A DNA stretch of 27,973 nucleotides. It comes from CAYJAD01 sp964372165 (GTDB taxonomy: Bacteria > Desulfobacterota > Desulfovibrionia > Desulfovibrionales > Desulfovibrionaceae). The stretch's first letter is position 1; every line of letters begins with the position of its first letter. This document shows positions 25,549-27,973 of this stretch, in pieces. The notes beneath the pieces are model-generated. The model had not been told where the DNA came from. It did no database searches and saw nothing but the letters and a program-made list of their open reading frames with translations. Position numbers and translations under genes: made by a program. The stretch is from positions 1 through 27,973 of the forward strand of contig CAYJPT010000010.1 of assembly GCA_964372165.1 (NCBI GenBank), in the 5' to 3' direction.

Positions 25549-25816
25549 TCACGGCAATCTAATTTGGGGAATTTTGCCCTCTGGTATAAATTCTGTAGAT
25601 GGATTGCCACAGAAAAACGCTATCAATTTCGCAGCTTAGTGAAACTCCAGAAGCGTTTTTCTTCGCAATGACTACCGATTAGGCAAAAGTCATTGCGAGG
25701 AGCATCGCTTCGGGGATTTTGTTAAAAATCGTGCTAATAGCGATGCGACGCGGCAATCCATGCTTTTAAAAGCGTCATTAAGAGGAAATACCATCTTGCA
25801 AATTAGATTGCCGTGA
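25549..25816. mobile_element. 268-bp MITE-like element with target-site duplication
   Basis: The ends TCACGGCAATCTAATTT (25549-25565) and AAATTAGATTGCCGTGA (25800-25816) are perfect 17-bp inverted repeats. TACAAGTG flanks both sides (25541-25548 and 25817-25824) as an 8-bp direct repeat, as left by transposition. Inside are nested perfect inverted repeats: AGAAAAACGCT/AGCGTTTTTCT (25611-25621/25652-25662) and CGCAATGACT/AGTCATTGCG (25664-25673/25688-25697). The core GTCATTGCGAGGAGC...GCGACGCGGCAATCC resembles a dispersed repeat seen in many bacteria. It has no coding capacity and would need a transposase in trans. With the terminator it fills the gap 25446-25828. Confidence 0.85.
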
Positions 25817-25828
25817 TACAAGTGTCGA

Positions 25829-26056
25829 CTATTTAAATTTTTCTACCATTTCATTTACTAAAGCTGTTTCATCTGGAAATGAGCCTGTGGCATGTTTTGA
25901 GTAAATTAATATGCCATCAACGTGTACATCAAAAATGCCTCCACTGCCTCCAATTAGTTTAACTTCGCTACCAAGTGCTGCTTTAATTTTTGCAGCCAAA
26001 CTGACTGCTGTTGGTTCATAATTTCACATTGAGCAATAAGTGATTGAAATATCCAT
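25829..26056 (-). CDS. SelW/Rdx-family selenoprotein with in-frame UGA (Sec)
   Basis: A 75-residue protein read through a UGA at codon 11 (26024-26026). It begins MDISITYCSMUNYEP, giving the CxxU redox motif of the SelT/SelW/SelH (Rdx) family with U at the second Cys position. Downstream, LIGGSGGIFDVHVDG, LIYSKH and GSFPDE are the family's core, and the length is typical of bacterial SelW. AAGGAG lies five bases before the ATG. A seven-pair hairpin begins 15 bases after the UGA. The frame is intact after the UGA to a TAG, which argues against a pseudogene. The family is a thioredoxin-like oxidoreductase of unsettled function. It lies 43 bases after the sulfotransferase gene on the same strand. 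Confidence 0.88.
25992..26026 (-). promoter_or_regulatory. Sec UGA codon with bacterial SECIS-like hairpin
   Basis: After the UGA (26024-26026) come 15 unpaired bases, then GCAGTCA (26008-26002) pairing with TGGCTGC (25998-25992) through one G-U pair, closing a GTT loop whose first base is G. The UGA-to-loop distance of 22 bases fits known bacterial SECIS elements bound by SelB. It lies within the coding sequence, as expected in bacteria. Confidence 0.7.
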
Positions 26057-26099
26057 ACTCTCTCCTTCGATTATATATGGTTTTTATTTTATTAAGTAA

Positions 26100-26951
26100 T
26101 CATACTTTAGAATTACTTATGATAAGTTTTTCCAATGTAGCATATATTATACCTTGGGTAAACTCTTGGATAAATTCTTTAGAAATATAATTTTGATACA
26201 TGTTTTTTAATAAGTATTTGTAGAGTTTGATATAGTGTTTTTCTTGCTGAGTTTGCAGCGTGCCGTTGGTATGGTTGAAATTGCGCATATTTTTATCTAA
26301 AAAACCTTCTAAAAAAATTTCACGCTCTAATTGATTTTGTTCCAAATTGAGTGCAGTAGACATTTTTTCAAGGCAATTAGTTGTATTTGCTAAAAAATCA
26401 TCATAATCAATCATTAGTACGCGCTTATTGAGAAGTTCTGCTAAAGCATAAGCATTATAACTATACCACAACAAAAGCCCATGTTCTATTGGTATCTCTC
26501 TACGCTTATAAAGAGAGTTTGCTACACTTAATGGGTGACGTATGGCAAATATGTAGTTAACTTTAATGGAATTTGTTTCAAAAATTTTTATCCAAAAAGG
26601 CAATAATTTTGTAATTCTAGGTTCTTTTAAGGCAAACAAATTTGTGTGGTTAAACCTTGAAGACAGTAATTCTTGTGCTTTTTTAAGGTAGCCATGTTGG
26701 CATAATATTTCAACATCATCTTTAGTGATTGGCAAAACTGAACTCCAACTTTTACCAACAACTTTAAGCATTTCTTGGCTAATGAGAAAAAAGTCTTGAT
26801 CTTCCCAATGTCCTTTGTCATTGCCGTAGGTGTATGGTAACAGTTTATCACCGTGGCTTGCATCAAAAATTTTTAATGAACGTGAAATAAGGCTTGTTCC
26901 ACTTCTGTGCATACCAAGCACGAGTAATAATCTTTTTGAGTTATCCTGCAT
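26100..26951 (-). CDS. Sulfotransferase-family protein
   Basis: A 283-residue protein with the PAPS 5'-phosphosulfate-binding loop as GMHRSGTS (13-20) and the 3'-phosphate region as IRHPLSVANSL (137-147, R138 and S146). These are the two nucleotide-binding hallmarks of sulfotransferases. There is no signal peptide, so it should be cytoplasmic. It lies five bases after rmlA with a weak ribosome binding site, so it is probably co-transcribed. With polysaccharide genes nearby it may sulfate a surface glycan or lipid; the acceptor is unknown. A nucleotide-binding protein of the same fold with another role cannot be excluded. Confidence 0.75.
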   Translation of the reverse strand: MQDNSKRLLLVLGMHRSGTSLISRSLKIFDASHGDKLLPYTYGNDKGHWEDQDFFLISQEMLKVVGKSWSSVLPITKDDVEILCQHGYLKKAQELLSSRFNHTNLFALKEPRITKLLPFWIKIFETNSIKVNYIFAIRHPLSVANSLYKRREIPIEHGLLLWYSYNAYALAELLNKRVLMIDYDDFLANTTNCLEKMSTALNLEQNQLEREIFLEGFLDKNMRNFNHTNGTLQTQQEKHYIKLYKYLLKNMYQNYISKEFIQEFTQGIIYATLEKLIISNSKV

Positions 26952-26956
26952 ATAGT

Positions 26957-27853
26957 TTAAAAGTGTCCTAAGCCTTTGCTACCTTCTGCTAATTCTATCA
27001 AGTATTCTCCGTAAGCAGATTTATTAAGCTTTGCTCCTAAGGCGTGAAGCTGTGCGGTGTCAATGTAACCTTTACGCCACGCAATTTCTTCAGGGCATGC
27101 CACATATAGTCCCTGACGAGTTTGTATTGCTTGTACATAAGATGATGCTGCTAAAAGAAAGTCATGCGTGCCTGTATCAAGCCAAGCAACACCACGCCCC
27201 ATAAGCTTAACTTCCAAGTCACCTCGTTGCAAATATGCATTGTTAACATCAGTAATTTCTAACTCCCCACGGGCCGATGGCTTTACGGAAGATGCAATAT
27301 CAACAACATCTTCATCATAAAAATAAAGACCTGTTATGGCATAATTTGAGCGAGGATTACTTGGTTTTTCTTCAATGCTAATAGCATGTCTTGATGCGTC
27401 AAATTCTACCACGCCATAACGATGAGGATCACTAACATGATAGCCAAATACAGTTGCACCTGAGGTTTGAGCATTGGCATCTTCTAAAAGAGTATCTAGG
27501 CTTTGCCCAAAAAATATGTTGTCACCTAGTACCAAGCAACTTGGATGACCCTCAATATATGGTTTTGCCAGCAAGAAAGCTTGTGCTAAGCCATCTGGAG
27601 TTGGTTGAACTATATACCTAAATTGACAACCCCACGCACTGCCATCGCCGAGTAGCTCTTCAAATAGTGGAAGATGCTGAGGTGTTGATATAATACTAAT
27701 ATCTTTGATTCCAGCTAAGAGCAAGGTGCTTAATGGGTAATATATCATAGGTTTATCATAAATGGGCATGAGCTGTTTACTGACGCTTAGGGTAAGTGGG
27801 TGTAGACGAGAACCTGATCCACCAGCTAAGAGAATACCTTTACGATCTTTCAT
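26957..27853 (-). CDS. rmlA: Glucose-1-phosphate thymidylyltransferase RmlA
   Basis: RmlA makes dTDP-glucose from dTTP and glucose 1-phosphate, the first step towards dTDP-rhamnose and related sugars. The 298-residue protein has the nucleotide-binding GGSGSRLHPLT (11-21) with K26 in SKQLMP, then LGDNIFFG, EEKP and LDTGTHDFL. The length is typical. GGAG lies five bases before the ATG. rmlB, rmlC and rmlD are not seen; they may lie beyond the right edge or elsewhere. Confidence 0.95.
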   Translation of the reverse strand: MKDRKGILLAGGSGSRLHPLTLSVSKQLMPIYDKPMIYYPLSTLLLAGIKDISIISTPQHLPLFEELLGDGSAWGCQFRYIVQPTPDGLAQAFLLAKPYIEGHPSCLVLGDNIFFGQSLDTLLEDANAQTSGATVFGYHVSDPHRYGVVEFDASRHAISIEEKPSNPRSNYAITGLYFYDEDVVDIASSVKPSARGELEITDVNNAYLQRGDLEVKLMGRGVAWLDTGTHDFLLAASSYVQAIQTRQGLYVACPEEIAWRKGYIDTAQLHALGAKLNKSAYGEYLIELAEGSKGLGHF

Positions 27854-27908
27854 GTTATCTCCATTTTATTGTATCACTACAGTGTATTGCTCGGATATAG
27901 AATTGTAT

Positions 27909-27930
27909 AGTAATTTCAGATGAAATTACT
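27909..27930. promoter_or_regulatory. Perfect inverted repeat upstream of rmlA
   Basis: AGTAATTTCA (27909-27918) and TGAAATTACT (27921-27930) are perfect complements separated by GA. It lies about 55 bases before the rmlA start and could be a regulator site or hairpin. The remaining bases to 27973 show no clear gene. Confidence 0.45.
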
Positions 27931-27973
27931 ACCGTTGGCTGCGATAGCAGACAAGCACTACGTAGGAATAAGT

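Noticed and set aside
26024..26026. Nonsense mutation making the SelW-like gene a pseudogene
   Set aside because: The UGA falls exactly at the redox Cys/Sec position, the rest of the frame is intact and family-like, and a SECIS-like hairpin follows.

Overview
The window is AT-rich chromosomal DNA read with the standard bacterial code. It suggests an anaerobic, Gram-negative bacterium that uses menaquinone and inserts selenocysteine. A Fur-controlled ferrosome-type operon, a UGA-containing SelW-like gene and O-antigen-type sugar genes would suit a low-GC relative of Desulfovibrio (Desulfobacterota). That placement is inference; there is no rRNA or other marker gene here.

Layout. (1) 300-3275 (+): a MoxR-type AAA ATPase, a DUF2201-type metallopeptidase-like protein with a VWA-like domain, and an unrecognised third protein, behind a leader rich in inverted repeats. 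(2) 3403-5500 (-): thiS-thiG-thiH, overlapping by TAATG, for the thiazole half of thiamine. (3) 5819-8957 (-): an exported rhodanese, a ModF-like double ABC ATPase and a PHP-family phosphatase. (4) 9263-10861 (+): a His-rich four-helix membrane protein, a SIMPL-domain protein and a small four-Cys protein, behind a good sigma70-type promoter. (5) 11021-14206 (-): a perfect 23-bp Fur-box palindrome, then a glycine-zipper protein, a P1B-6-type ATPase and a small protein resembling the ATPase N-terminus. This is the ferrosome (fez) gene set. (6) 14286-22261: a divergent menaquinone cluster, menE-menB-hotdog thioesterase (-) and menF-menD-menH-menC (+), covering chorismate to 1,4-dihydroxy-2-naphthoate. 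(7) 22539-25445 (+): a wbpB-wbpE-wbpD-like trio for 2,3-diacetamido sugar synthesis, closed by a terminator. (8) 25829-27853 (-): rmlA, a sulfotransferase-like gene, and a 75-codon SelW/Rdx selenoprotein gene that ordinary ORF calling misses because codon 11 is UGA.

Two repeat families lie between genes. One is a modular family with GGAAAYGCTGATT ends, present as full, internally deleted and partial copies; its longest copy fills the gap between the ferrosome ATPase and the gene downstream. The other is a 268-bp MITE-like element at 25549-25816 with perfect 17-bp terminal inverted repeats and an 8-bp target duplication, ending four bases from the SelW stop codon.

The strongest second-look items are the hidden selenoprotein with its SECIS-like hairpin, the ferrosome operon with its Fur box, triple 12-bp leader repeat and internal repeat, the MITE with target duplication, and the modular repeat family.
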